Assembly (NCBI RefSeq): GCF_030287445.1
Contig: NZ_JASVWB010000002.1
Span: forward strand, 6,758,001 to 6,822,000
Direction of reading: 5' to 3'
Source of the DNA: Streptomyces sp. ALI-76-A
GTDB lineage: Bacteria; Actinomycetota; Actinomycetes; Streptomycetales; Streptomycetaceae
DNA: 64,000 bases
The notes below the pieces were generated by a model. It was not told the DNA's origin. It searched no databases and worked only from the letters and a program-made list of their open reading frames with translations. Below, one piece after another: positions 29,439 through 37,689 of this stretch. Every line of letters starts with the position of its first letter. The first letter of the stretch is position 1. Position numbers and translations under genes: made by a program.

Positions 29439-30302
29439 TCAGAACGGATACCAGCGCACCGTCTCGTCCCCGTCCCGCAGGGAGGCCACCCGGCGCTCGA
29501 ACTCCGCGAGGGCCTTCGGGTCGGCCGGGGCGTGCTGGGCGACCCAGGCGCAGCTGGCGGTCTCGCGGGCGCCGCGCAGGACGCCGCAGCCCTCCCAGGC
29601 GCGGACGTCCCAGCCGTAGGCCCGTGTGAAGGAGGCGTACGCGTCGGCGGGCAGACCGTAGCGGTCGTGGGAGAGGGCCAGGACGACCAGGTCGTGTTCG
29701 CGCAGGTCGGTGGAGAAGGTCTCCAGGTCGACGAGGACCGGACCGGCCGGGCCGACATGGACGTTGCGGGGGAGGGCGTCGCCGTGGATCGGGCCCGGGG
29801 GCAGGTGCGGGGTGAGGGCGGCGGCGGCCGCCGCGAAGCCGTCGCGGCGCTGACGGAGGTAGGCCGCGTCGGCCGGGTCGATCGCGTCGCCCGCCAGACG
29901 CAGCCAGCGTTCCACCCCGGCCAGCAGATCGCGGGGCGGCAGCCCGAAGGAAGGGGAGGGCAGGGCGTGCACCAGCCGGAGCAGGGCGGCCAGATCGCGG
30001 GGTTCGGCGGGGCGTACCGGGTCGGGCAGCCGGTGCCACACCGTCACCGGGTGGCCCTCGACCAGCAGCGCCTCGGGCTCCGCGGCCCGTACCGCGGGCA
30101 CGTCCGCCTCGGCGAGCCATACCGCGACGGCCAGTTCGCGGCGTGCCCGGTCGAGAAGTTCGGCGTCCCGGCCCACCTTGACGACCAGATCACCGGCGGC
30201 GAACACCGCGTTCTCGCCGAGGGCGAGCAGCCGCGCGTCCCGCGCCGCACCGGGCAGGACCCCCGCCGCGGCCAGTACGTCCCGCGCCCTTGCCTCGTCC
30301 AT
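29439..30302 (-). CDS. aminoglycoside phosphotransferase-family kinase
   Basis: The 287-residue protein has an intact APH catalytic loop, IHGDALPRNVHV, and the metal-binding DLETFSTDLREHDLV. The N-lobe has LVVKVGRDAELLDRA for ATP binding. Substrate unknown; the family includes antibiotic, choline, homoserine and sugar kinases. GGAGG ahead of the ATG at 30302 fixes the start. It is divergent from the sugar ABC operon. Unlike the homologue at 9495-10451, it keeps the catalytic residues. Confidence 0.85.
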   Translation of the reverse strand: MDEARARDVLAAAGVLPGAARDARLLALGENAVFAAGDLVVKVGRDAELLDRARRELAVAVWLAEADVPAVRAAEPEALLVEGHPVTVWHRLPDPVRPAEPRDLAALLRLVHALPSPSFGLPPRDLLAGVERWLRLAGDAIDPADAAYLRQRRDGFAAAAAALTPHLPPGPIHGDALPRNVHVGPAGPVLVDLETFSTDLREHDLVVLALSHDRYGLPADAYASFTRAYGWDVRAWEGCGVLRGARETASCAWVAQHAPADPKALAEFERRVASLRDGDETVRWYPF

Positions 30303-30516
30303 CGTCCGCCTCCGTGTCGTCGTACGTTCCGCCCCGCCTGCCGGGTGCGGTCGCCCGGACGGGGTCGGGTTCCCGCCATCCGCCGGCCAGTGTCGCATTC
30401 GCACAGGTCGAGCCGGTGTGCGCGGTGCCTTGACGGCGTACAGCGACTTCACGACCATGACGGAGGCCCGCCGGGGGCCCGGAACGCGTGACGAGCCGTG
30501 CGAAGGAGCCGATCAC

Positions 30517-31455
30517 GTGACATTGGTGACCGCGACGAAGCGGTCGGCGCGGGGCACGGCGCGGGCCGACGGGGGCCGGCGGCGGCCTCCCGACCGCGGG
30601 GCCTGGTTCCTGGTACTGCCCGCGCTGATCCCGATCCTGGTGCTGAGCGTGGGCCCGCTGCTCTACGGGATCCTGCTGGCCTTCACCGACGCCCAGTCGG
30701 GGCGGACCGAGCCGACGGAGTGGATCGGCGGCCTCAACTTCCGGGACCTGCTGCACGACACGCTGTACTGGGAGTCGTTCCGGATCGGCCTGGTCTGGGC
30801 GGTCGGGGTGACCGTCCCGCAGTTCCTGCTGGCGCTCGGCCTGGCCCTCCTCCTGAACCAGGACCTGCGTCTGCGCTGGCTGGCCCGCGCGCTGGCGATC
30901 ATCCCGTGGGCCATGCCCGAGGTGGTCGTCGGCGTGATGTGGCGGCTCGTCTACAGCCCCGACGCCGGTGTCCTGAACGAGACCCTGCGCGACCTCGGCC
31001 TCGGCGACGGCCGGGACTGGCTCAGCGGTCTGGGGACCGCCCTGCCCGCGGTGATCGTCGTGGGCGTCTGGGCGGGCATGCCGCAGACCGCGGTCGCCCT
31101 GCTCGCCGGCCTGCAGAACACCCCGCGCGAACTCCACGAGGCGGCCGCGATGGACGGCGCCGGTGCCTGGCGCCGCTTCCGGACCGTCACCTGGCCGGCC
31201 CTGCGGCCGGTCGCGCTCGCCATCACCGCCCTCAACTTCATCTGGAACTTCAACGCCTTCGCCCTCGTGTACGTCCTGACCAGCGGCGGGCCCGGCGGAC
31301 GCACCCGCCTGCCCATGCTGTTCGCCTACGAAGAGGCCTTCCGCTACGGCCAGTTCGGCTACGCGGCGGCGATGGGCTGCGTGATGGTCGCGGTGATCTC
31401 GGTGCTGCTGGCCCTCTTCCTGGTGGGCCGGCTCAGAGGAGGCGACGACGCGTGA
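30517..31455 (+). CDS. sugar ABC transporter permease (MalF/UgpA type)
   Basis: The 312-residue protein has six predicted transmembrane helices starting with WFLVLPALIPILVLSVGP and an EAA loop, ELHEAAAMDGAGAWRRFRTV, that docks the ATPase. AAGGAG precedes the GTG at 30517. It is the first gene of a three-gene operon (permease, permease, binding protein), each overlapping the next by 1-4 nt. No ATP-binding subunit is encoded nearby; Streptomyces importers of this class usually share the MsiK ATPase. Confidence 0.93.
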   Translation: MTLVTATKRSARGTARADGGRRRPPDRGAWFLVLPALIPILVLSVGPLLYGILLAFTDAQSGRTEPTEWIGGLNFRDLLHDTLYWESFRIGLVWAVGVTVPQFLLALGLALLLNQDLRLRWLARALAIIPWAMPEVVVGVMWRLVYSPDAGVLNETLRDLGLGDGRDWLSGLGTALPAVIVVGVWAGMPQTAVALLAGLQNTPRELHEAAAMDGAGAWRRFRTVTWPALRPVALAITALNFIWNFNAFALVYVLTSGGPGGRTRLPMLFAYEEAFRYGQFGYAAAMGCVMVAVISVLLALFLVGRLRGGDDA

Positions 31456-32285
31456 GGACCAGCACCGGCGGCCGGATCGGCCAGTACCTCGCCCTGTTCG
31501 GGTATCTCGTCTTCCTCGCCTTCCCGTTCCTGTGGCTGGTCTCCACCGCCTTCAAGACGCCGCAGGAACTGGGCAGTCCCCATCCCACCTGGATCCCGAG
31601 GGATCCCACCCTGGCCAACTTCCGGCAGGCCTTCGACGAACAGCCGCTGCTGCGCGCCGCGGGCAACTCCCTGCTCGCCGCGCTCGGCGCCGCCCTGATC
31701 GCCGTACTGATCGCGACCCCGCTGGCGTACGTGATGGCCCGCCACCGCTCCCGCCTGACCAAGGCCGCGACGGGCTGGGTGGTCGTCAGCCAGGCCTTCC
31801 CGCTGGTCCTTGTGATCATCCCGCTGTTCCTGGTGCTGAAGCAGCTGCGGCTGATCAACTCCCTTTCGGGGCTGGTGATGGTGTACGTCGTGTGGGCGCT
31901 GCCGTTCGCGCTGTGGATGCTCGTCGGGTACGTCCGCGCGGTGCCCGCGGAGCTGGAGGAGGCGGCGGCGGTCGACGGGGCCGGGCGGCTGCGGACGCTG
32001 GTGTCGGTGACCGCGCCGCTGCTCGCGCCGGGGATCGTGGCGACGGGCCTGTTCGCGTTCATCACCGCGTGGAACGAGTTCTTCTTCGCGCTGGTGCTGC
32101 TGAAGACACCGGAGAAGCAGACCCTGCCGGTCGTCCTCACCCGCTTCATCGGCGCGGAGGGTGTCGCCGACCTCGGCCCGCTGGCCGCCGCCGCCTTCCT
32201 CGCCACCCTGCCCTCCCTGGTCGTCTTCGCGGTCATCCAACGGCGGATCACGGGCGGGATGCTCGCCGGGGCGGTGAAGAGCTGA
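31452..32285 (+). CDS. sugar ABC transporter permease (MalG/UgpE type)
   Basis: The 277-residue protein has six transmembrane helices and the EAA motif ELEEAAAVDGAGRLRTLVSV. GTG 31452 overlaps the TGA of the preceding permease. The NSLLAALGAALIAVLIATPLA and AWNEFFFALVLL segments are typical of MalG-like permeases. It pairs with the previous protein as the membrane channel. Confidence 0.93.
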   Translation: MRTSTGGRIGQYLALFGYLVFLAFPFLWLVSTAFKTPQELGSPHPTWIPRDPTLANFRQAFDEQPLLRAAGNSLLAALGAALIAVLIATPLAYVMARHRSRLTKAATGWVVVSQAFPLVLVIIPLFLVLKQLRLINSLSGLVMVYVVWALPFALWMLVGYVRAVPAELEEAAAVDGAGRLRTLVSVTAPLLAPGIVATGLFAFITAWNEFFFALVLLKTPEKQTLPVVLTRFIGAEGVADLGPLAAAAFLATLPSLVVFAVIQRRITGGMLAGAVKS

Positions 32286-33565
32286 TGCGCACCGGACGGT
32301 TCCTCGCACTGTTCGCGGGCCTGCTGCTCATCGCCGCGTGCACCTCGGAGGGCGGCGGCGCCGACGGCCGGGTCACCCTGCGCTTCCAGTCCCTCGCCTG
32401 GCAGCAGGAGTCCGTCGAGGTGAACCGGGAACTGGTCGAGGAGTGGAACGCGACCCACCCGGACGTCAAGGTCGAGTACGTGCAGGGCAGTTGGGACAGT
32501 GTCCACGACCAGCTGCTCACCTCCTTCGAGGGCGGTGAGGCGCCCGACATCATCCACGACGCCTCGGACGACCTCGCGGACTTCGCGTACGGCGGCTACC
32601 TGGCCGATCTGACCGGCCTGCTGACCGAGCGACTCAAGACCGACATTCCGCGCCGGAGTTGGGACACGGTGACCTTCGGGGACGGGATCTACGGCGTCCC
32701 GTTCCTCCAGGAACCGCGCGTCCTCGTCGCCAACGCGACCTGGCTGGAGGAGGCGGGCGTACGGATCCCCACCCCCGAACACCCCTGGACCTGGCCGGAG
32801 TTCCGGCGGATCACCGAACGGCTCAGCGGCGACGGCCGGTACGGCGTGGCCTGGCCGCTCAAGGAGCCCGTGTCCGCCACGCTCAACCTGTCCCTGTCGG
32901 CGGGCGGACAGCTCTTCCACCGGGGGGCGGACGGCAAGGTGACGGTCCGCTTCGAGGCCGCCGACGAGGTGGTGCCGCGCACCATCCACGACCAGGCCAA
33001 CACCGACGACAGCGCCTCGCCGACCACCCTGGGCAGCGGCGGCTCGGACACCCTGCCCGGCTTCTTCGGCGGCAGGTACGCCATGGTCCCGCTCGGCTTC
33101 TCCTACCGTCAGCAGATCACCCAGCAGGCGCCCGAGGGCTTCAGGTGGCAGGTGCTGCCCGCCCCGGCCGGGGCCGGCGGGCTCACCCAGGGGGTCAGCC
33201 CGCAGACCCTGTCGGTCGCCGAGGACAGCCCGCACAAGGAGGAGGCCGCCGCGTTCATCGACTTCCTGCTCCGGCCCGCGAACATGGTGCGGCTCGCCCT
33301 CGGCGACTGGATGCTGCCCACCGGCACCCAGGCGCTGAAGGACCCCGCCCTGCACACCGCGAAGGACGGCTGGGCCACCGGCACCGCCCTCGCCGCGCGG
33401 CTGCGCCCGGCGCCCGCGCAGTCCGTGCGCGGCTACCCGGAGTGGAAGGACAAGGTCGCCACCCCCGCGTTCCAGGAGTACTACAGCGGCGCGATCGGCC
33501 TCGGCGAGCTGCGGGAACGGCTGGAGGAGGACGGCAACCTGGTGCTGGCCCGGTACCAGCGCTGA
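32285..33565 (+). CDS. sugar ABC transporter substrate-binding lipoprotein
   Basis: The 426-residue protein has a lipoprotein signal with lipobox LIAAC (C19) and the family-1 extracellular solute-binding fold: VEEWNATHPDVKVEYVQG, APDIIHDASDDLADFA and the hinge GDGIYGVPFLQEP. Its ATG overlaps the upstream TGA. It captures the sugar and delivers it to the two permeases. The transported sugar cannot be read from sequence. Confidence 0.92.
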   Translation: MRTGRFLALFAGLLLIAACTSEGGGADGRVTLRFQSLAWQQESVEVNRELVEEWNATHPDVKVEYVQGSWDSVHDQLLTSFEGGEAPDIIHDASDDLADFAYGGYLADLTGLLTERLKTDIPRRSWDTVTFGDGIYGVPFLQEPRVLVANATWLEEAGVRIPTPEHPWTWPEFRRITERLSGDGRYGVAWPLKEPVSATLNLSLSAGGQLFHRGADGKVTVRFEAADEVVPRTIHDQANTDDSASPTTLGSGGSDTLPGFFGGRYAMVPLGFSYRQQITQQAPEGFRWQVLPAPAGAGGLTQGVSPQTLSVAEDSPHKEEAAAFIDFLLRPANMVRLALGDWMLPTGTQALKDPALHTAKDGWATGTALAARLRPAPAQSVRGYPEWKDKVATPAFQEYYSGAIGLGELRERLEEDGNLVLARYQR

Positions 33566-33575
33566 GCGTCCGTGC

Positions 33576-34463
33576 TCAGGGAACGGCCGGACCGGTGACG
33601 TACCGGCCCCTGTCGTCGTACGGCCAGACGTTGGGCACGCAGCCGTTCATCCCCTTGATCTGCTGCATCATCGCGGGGGCCGGCTGTCCCTGGCCGGGGC
33701 AGCCGACGTGGCCGTGGCCCAGGAAGTGGCCGACCTCGTGGTTGATGATCAGGGCGCGGTAGGCCGGGACGTCCTTGGCGTAGACGGGGGTCGCCAGCAG
33801 CCAGCGTTTGAGGTTGACCATCACGTTGTCGGACACGTTGCAGTTGACCTCGCCGCCGGTGTTCAGGCCGTACTGCCCGCAGATCTCGTCCACGGTCCCC
33901 GGGGTGGCCACCCGGACCACGAAGTCGGCCGTACCGCCCGACACCCGCTGGAAGGCCGAGCGGCCGTCCGCCGTCCAGCCGCGCCGATCGGCCAGGACGG
34001 CCTCCACCTGCCGGGCGACGTCGGCGGCGGACAGGTCGAGACCGTCCTCCACCTCGACCCGGTAGCGCAGGGGCGTCCCCGTCCCCACCTTGGCGCTCCC
34101 GCCCGACGCGGCGGTGAAGGTGCCCGGGCCGGTCGACGGAATGTCGGGCGCGGAGGCGCTGGGGCTGCCGGAGGGGGCGGGGGAACGGGGGGACGCGCTG
34201 GGAGCGGGCTTGGCGGCGTGCGTCGGCCGGGAGGTCGCGGGGCCGGTGCCGGCCTGCACCGTGGGCTCGGTGCGCGCGTCGCCGTGGGACCCGCCGGCAC
34301 CGGACGACGTCCACTCCGCGGCCGCGAGGCCGACGGCGCCGAGGACGGTCAGGGCGGCCAGCCCGCCCCACAGCGGTCCCTTCCCGCCGCGCCGCCCGGA
34401 GCCGTGCGCGGGGCCGCTCCGGCGGCGGCGGGAGCGGGCGGAAGCTGATCGGTGCTCGGTCAT
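33576..34463 (-). CDS. DUF3152 zinc metalloprotease-like membrane protein
   Basis: The 295-residue protein has an Arg-rich cytoplasmic N-terminus, one transmembrane helix (about 33-50, GLAALTVLGAVGLAAAE), a Ser/Pro/Thr-rich linker and a C-terminal DUF3152 domain with the extended zinc motif HEVGHFLGHGHVGC, as in metzincin-like peptidases. Four Cys in the outer domain could form disulfides. It is probably a surface-anchored protease of unknown target. It ends 10 bp from the binding-protein gene (convergent) and is divergent from the two-component operon. Confidence 0.85.
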   Translation of the reverse strand: MTEHRSASARSRRRRSGPAHGSGRRGGKGPLWGGLAALTVLGAVGLAAAEWTSSGAGGSHGDARTEPTVQAGTGPATSRPTHAAKPAPSASPRSPAPSGSPSASAPDIPSTGPGTFTAASGGSAKVGTGTPLRYRVEVEDGLDLSAADVARQVEAVLADRRGWTADGRSAFQRVSGGTADFVVRVATPGTVDEICGQYGLNTGGEVNCNVSDNVMVNLKRWLLATPVYAKDVPAYRALIINHEVGHFLGHGHVGCPGQGQPAPAMMQQIKGMNGCVPNVWPYDDRGRYVTGPAVP

Positions 34464-34507
34464 GGTCGTCCAGACTGTGAGCGCCATGTGATCGGACCGG
34501 GCCCGAG

Positions 34508-34526
34508 CGATAACGAACCGATAACG
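34508..34526. promoter_or_regulatory. 11-bp-spaced CGATAACG direct repeats
   Basis: Two perfect CGATAACG copies at 34508-34515 and 34519-34526, one helical turn apart, in the divergent region between the DUF3152 gene and the OmpR-type response regulator. This spacing is what OmpR/PhoB-type regulators use, so the adjacent regulator is the obvious candidate. Confidence 0.5.
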
Positions 34527-34669
34527 GCGACCCGTCGAGGGCTTGCCCGACCGGGTGGCCGCCAGGCGATCCGGGTGGCTGACAGTGGGCTCGCCATGCC
34601 CGACGGTGACCATATGATCATCCGGTAACAGCGTCCCGGGACGGACCACGGCGTACGGATACTGAGCGC

Positions 34670-35365
34670 ATGCCACGCGTTCTGCTGATCGAAGACGACC
34701 GTGCCGTGCGGGAGGGCGTCGCCCTCGCCCTGCGCCGCCAGGGCCACGAGATCGCCGCCGTCGGGACCGGGGAGGACGGTCTGGAGCGGCTGCGGTCCTT
34801 CCGGCCGGACGTCGTGGTGCTGGACCTGATGCTGCCCGGCATGCCCGGTCTGGACGTGTGCCGCGGGATGCGCGCCCTGGACCAGACCCTGCCGATCATC
34901 ATGGCGACGGCGCGGGGCGACGACGAGGACATCGTCGTGGGCCTGGAGGCCGGAGCCGACGACTACGTGGTCAAGCCGGTGCAGGCCAGGGTGCTGGAGG
35001 CGCGCATCCGTGCCGTGCTGCGCCGGGCGGCGGGCGGGGCGCCCGCCGAGGGCGGCATACCGAAGATCGACACGTACGGGGAGTTGTCCATCGACCGGGC
35101 CGGCCTCTCGGTCGCCCGGCGGGGCACGCCGGTCCCGCTCGCGCCCTCCGAACTGCGGCTGCTGCTGACCCTGTCGGCGTCGCCGGGCCAGGTGTTCAGC
35201 CGGCAGCAACTCCTGGAGGCGGTCTGGGAGCACAGCTACCACGGGGACGCGCGCCTGGTGGACGCCTGCGTGAAACGGCTGCGCGCCAAGATGGGCGAGC
35301 CGCCGCGCGAGCCCCGTTACATCCAGACCGTGCGCGGCTTCGGCTACCGGTTCGTGTCGCGGTGA
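34670..35365 (+). CDS. OmpR-family response regulator
   Basis: The 231-residue protein has a receiver domain with the acidic EDD near residues 8-10, phospho-acceptor Asp in VVVLDLMLPG, the conserved Thr/Lys region (MATARG, VVKPV) and a C-terminal winged helix ending YIQTVRGFGYRFVS. A GATACT at 34659-34664 ends 5 nt before the ATG and could be a -10 element, implying a leaderless or near-leaderless transcript. Its TGA overlaps the kinase GTG. It partners the sensor kinase and may bind the direct repeats upstream. Confidence 0.93.
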   Translation: MPRVLLIEDDRAVREGVALALRRQGHEIAAVGTGEDGLERLRSFRPDVVVLDLMLPGMPGLDVCRGMRALDQTLPIIMATARGDDEDIVVGLEAGADDYVVKPVQARVLEARIRAVLRRAAGGAPAEGGIPKIDTYGELSIDRAGLSVARRGTPVPLAPSELRLLLTLSASPGQVFSRQQLLEAVWEHSYHGDARLVDACVKRLRAKMGEPPREPRYIQTVRGFGYRFVSR

Positions 35366-36981
35366 GGATCCCCACGCGGAGTTCGGTGAGGGGCCCCGCC
35401 GACAGTCGCGTACAGAAGGCCGTGGAGAACCCTGAAGAGACCCCCGTCGCAAACCCGGCCGGGACCCCCGTGAGGGGCACCGCGAAGGGCTCGCTGCGCA
35501 CCCGTGTCCGGGCGCCTCAACTGCGCGGCCTGCGCATGCGGTTGGTCGTGGCGTTCGCGCTCGTCGCCGCCGTGACCGCCGCCTCCACCGGCGCCCTCAC
35601 CTTCCGCGAGGCGCGTACGGGCGTGCTCCAGCAGAGCCAGGACACCGTGATCAAGCTGCTGCGCACCCACGTCGACCGGCTCGCCCCCGGCCTGGGCTTC
35701 CCGCCGGACGAGGCGGGACTGGGGCGCTTCGCGGCCGACGTGGCCGCCGCCGAACCGGCCCGGACCTGGCGGGTGCTGGTCACCTTCGGCGACCTGCGCG
35801 CCACCTCGGCCCCCGACGACCCGTTCGAGGAGCTGACGCCGGCGCTGCGCGCGGCCGTGGACTCCAGCATGGCCACCGTGTTCCAGCGGGTGACCAGCGG
35901 CGACCACACCTCACTCGTCGTCGGCATGTCGGTCACGTTCGCCGTGTCCGGCGCCGAGGCCCGGCAGCCCTCGGGGGTCCGGGTCTTCCTGACGGTGCCA
36001 CAGACCACGGAACGGTCCTACGTCGACGCCCTGGTCACCGCCGCCCAACGGGCCACCGTGCCCGCCCTGGTGCTGGCCGTGCTGCTCGCGCTGCTCGCCG
36101 CACGCGGGGTGCTGCGGCCGGTGCGGGCGCTGCGCGACGCCACCCGCAGCATCGCCGAGGGCCGGCTGGACACCCGGCTCGCCGTCGACGGGGCCGACGA
36201 ACTCGCCGATCTGTCGCACACGTTCAACGAGACGGCCGCGGCGCTGGAGGAGTCGGTGGCGGAACTGCGCGGGATGGAGGCGCGGGCCCGCCGTTTCGCC
36301 GCGGACGTCTCGCACGAGCTGCGCACCCCGCTGGCCGCGATGTCGGCGGTCACCGACGTCCTCGACGAGGACGCCGCCCGCCTCGACCCGGACACCGCCA
36401 CCGCGGTCCGCCTGATCAGCGAGGAGACGGTGAAGCTGGCCCGCCTGGTGGACGACCTGATGGAGATCTCCCGCTTCGACGCGGGCGCGGCGGTGCTGCA
36501 CCTGGACGAGATCGACCTCGCCGAGTCCGCGCGGCGCACGCTCGCCGCCCGCGCCTGGACCGACCTGGTGGACGCCGACCTGCCGCCGCCCGACGCCCTG
36601 CGGGGACGCGTCGACCCGCGCCGCCTCGACGTCGTCGTCGCGAACCTGGTGGGCAACGCGCTGCGGCACGGTGCCCGGCCCGTCCGCCTGCGCCTGTCCG
36701 ACCGTCAGCAGCCGGACGGCGGCCGGTGGGCGGTCATCGAGGTGCTGGACAGCGGACCCGGCATCCCCGACCGCGTGCTGCCCCATGTCTTCGAACGCTT
36801 CTACAAGTCGGACGCGGCCCGCACCCGGACCGAAGGCAGCGGCCTGGGCCTCGCGATCACCACGGAGAACGTACGGGTGCACGGCGGCACCGTCCGCGCG
36901 GCGAACCGGCCCGAGGGCGGTGCCGTGTTCACCGTGGAACTGCCGTTGCGCAGGGACGAGCCGGGGGAGGGCCGGTCATGA
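35362..36981 (+). CDS. sensor histidine kinase
   Basis: The 539-residue protein has a first transmembrane helix at about 60-80 (MRLVVAFALVAAVTAAS), an extracellular sensing loop, a second helix near 232-252, a HAMP domain (RPVRALRDATRSIAEGRLDT), the H-box SHELRTPLAAMS, the N-box VVANLVGNALRHGARP and the G boxes (DSGPGIPD, GSGLGLAI). The start GTG overlaps the regulator's stop (GTGA); the first 55 residues are low-complexity, and a start closer to the first helix is possible. Layout resembles the CseB-CseC type of envelope-stress system. Confidence 0.92.
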   Translation: MRIPTRSSVRGPADSRVQKAVENPEETPVANPAGTPVRGTAKGSLRTRVRAPQLRGLRMRLVVAFALVAAVTAASTGALTFREARTGVLQQSQDTVIKLLRTHVDRLAPGLGFPPDEAGLGRFAADVAAAEPARTWRVLVTFGDLRATSAPDDPFEELTPALRAAVDSSMATVFQRVTSGDHTSLVVGMSVTFAVSGAEARQPSGVRVFLTVPQTTERSYVDALVTAAQRATVPALVLAVLLALLAARGVLRPVRALRDATRSIAEGRLDTRLAVDGADELADLSHTFNETAAALEESVAELRGMEARARRFAADVSHELRTPLAAMSAVTDVLDEDAARLDPDTATAVRLISEETVKLARLVDDLMEISRFDAGAAVLHLDEIDLAESARRTLAARAWTDLVDADLPPPDALRGRVDPRRLDVVVANLVGNALRHGARPVRLRLSDRQQPDGGRWAVIEVLDSGPGIPDRVLPHVFERFYKSDAARTRTEGSGLGLAITTENVRVHGGTVRAANRPEGGAVFTVELPLRRDEPGEGRS

Positions 36982-37604
36982 GGGCCGTACGCCGGTTCGC
37001 GCCGCTGCTCCTGCCGGCGCTGTGCGCGCTCGCCTCCTGCGGCATCCCCTCGACCGGCGTGGTGGAGGCGGGCGGTCCCGCGGGCGGGGTGGTGCCGACG
37101 GTACGGGTCTACTTCGTGGCGGACGGCCGCCTGGTCGCCGTCCCCCGCACGACCGTCGCACCGGTCGGTGTGCAGTCGGCGGTGGAGCTGCTGCTGCACG
37201 GTCCGACCGGCCCGGAACGGGCCAAGCGCCTGACCACGCTGCTGTCGTGGCCCCTGGCCCTGCCGGCGGTCGCCCCCGCCGACTCCGCCGTCCCCGCCCG
37301 GCCGACCGCCGACGGCCGTGACATCGACGGCCCCGCCGCGGTCCCGCGGGAGAACCCCGCCGCGCGCCCCGTCACGGTCACGGAACAGGACGACCGCGTC
37401 CTGGTCGCACTGCCCGCCGGGGCGGGGAAGCTGAGCGAGCTGGCGGCGGCACAGGTCATCTGCACGGCCGTCGGAGCCCAGCGCGTCGCCGACCCCGGGT
37501 CGGAACCGGCCCCGGTGACCGTCACCTCCACGGACGGCGGGCGCGTCGAAGGCACCGGCGCGCAGTGTCCGGACGACCAGGGCCCTGCTGACGGATCCGG
37601 GTGA
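36978..37604 (+). CDS. GerMN-like lipoprotein of the two-component operon
   Basis: The 208-residue protein has a lipobox LASC with C21 and then a segment TVRVYFVADGRLVAVPRTT...VELLLHGPTGPE resembling the GerMN/sporulation-lipoprotein fold. Its ATG overlaps the kinase stop (ATGA), so it is cotranscribed with the two-component system. A lipoprotein that modulates a sensor kinase is known from the CseA-CseC system; a similar role here is inference. Confidence 0.8.
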   Translation: MRAVRRFAPLLLPALCALASCGIPSTGVVEAGGPAGGVVPTVRVYFVADGRLVAVPRTTVAPVGVQSAVELLLHGPTGPERAKRLTTLLSWPLALPAVAPADSAVPARPTADGRDIDGPAAVPRENPAARPVTVTEQDDRVLVALPAGAGKLSELAAAQVICTAVGAQRVADPGSEPAPVTVTSTDGGRVEGTGAQCPDDQGPADGSG

Positions 37605-37653
37605 CGGGTGGACGTCGCCTGCCGCGGCACCGGCCGCCGGCCCCGCCCTTGGA

Positions 37654-37683
37654 TTGCACGATACGTATCGTCTCGCCTAGAGT
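37654..37683 (+). promoter_or_regulatory. promoter with operator overlapping its spacer (glycosyltransferase gene)
   Basis: TTGCAC (37654-37659) and TAGAGT (37678-37683) are spaced by 18 bp and lie 6 nt before the ATG at 37690, which would make the message leaderless. A perfect 14-bp palindrome, ACGATACGTATCGT (37658-37671), sits between and partly over the -35, as expected for a TetR/MarR-type repressor site. No regulator gene is adjacent. Confidence 0.6.
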
Positions 37684-37689
37684 CGGGTC

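Noticed and set aside
27293..29758. Very long minus-strand open frame joining the EamA gene to an 800-residue protein
   Set aside because: Only the 331 residues from GTG 28288 have transporter character; the rest is the antisense of the lysR gene and the decamer repeat.
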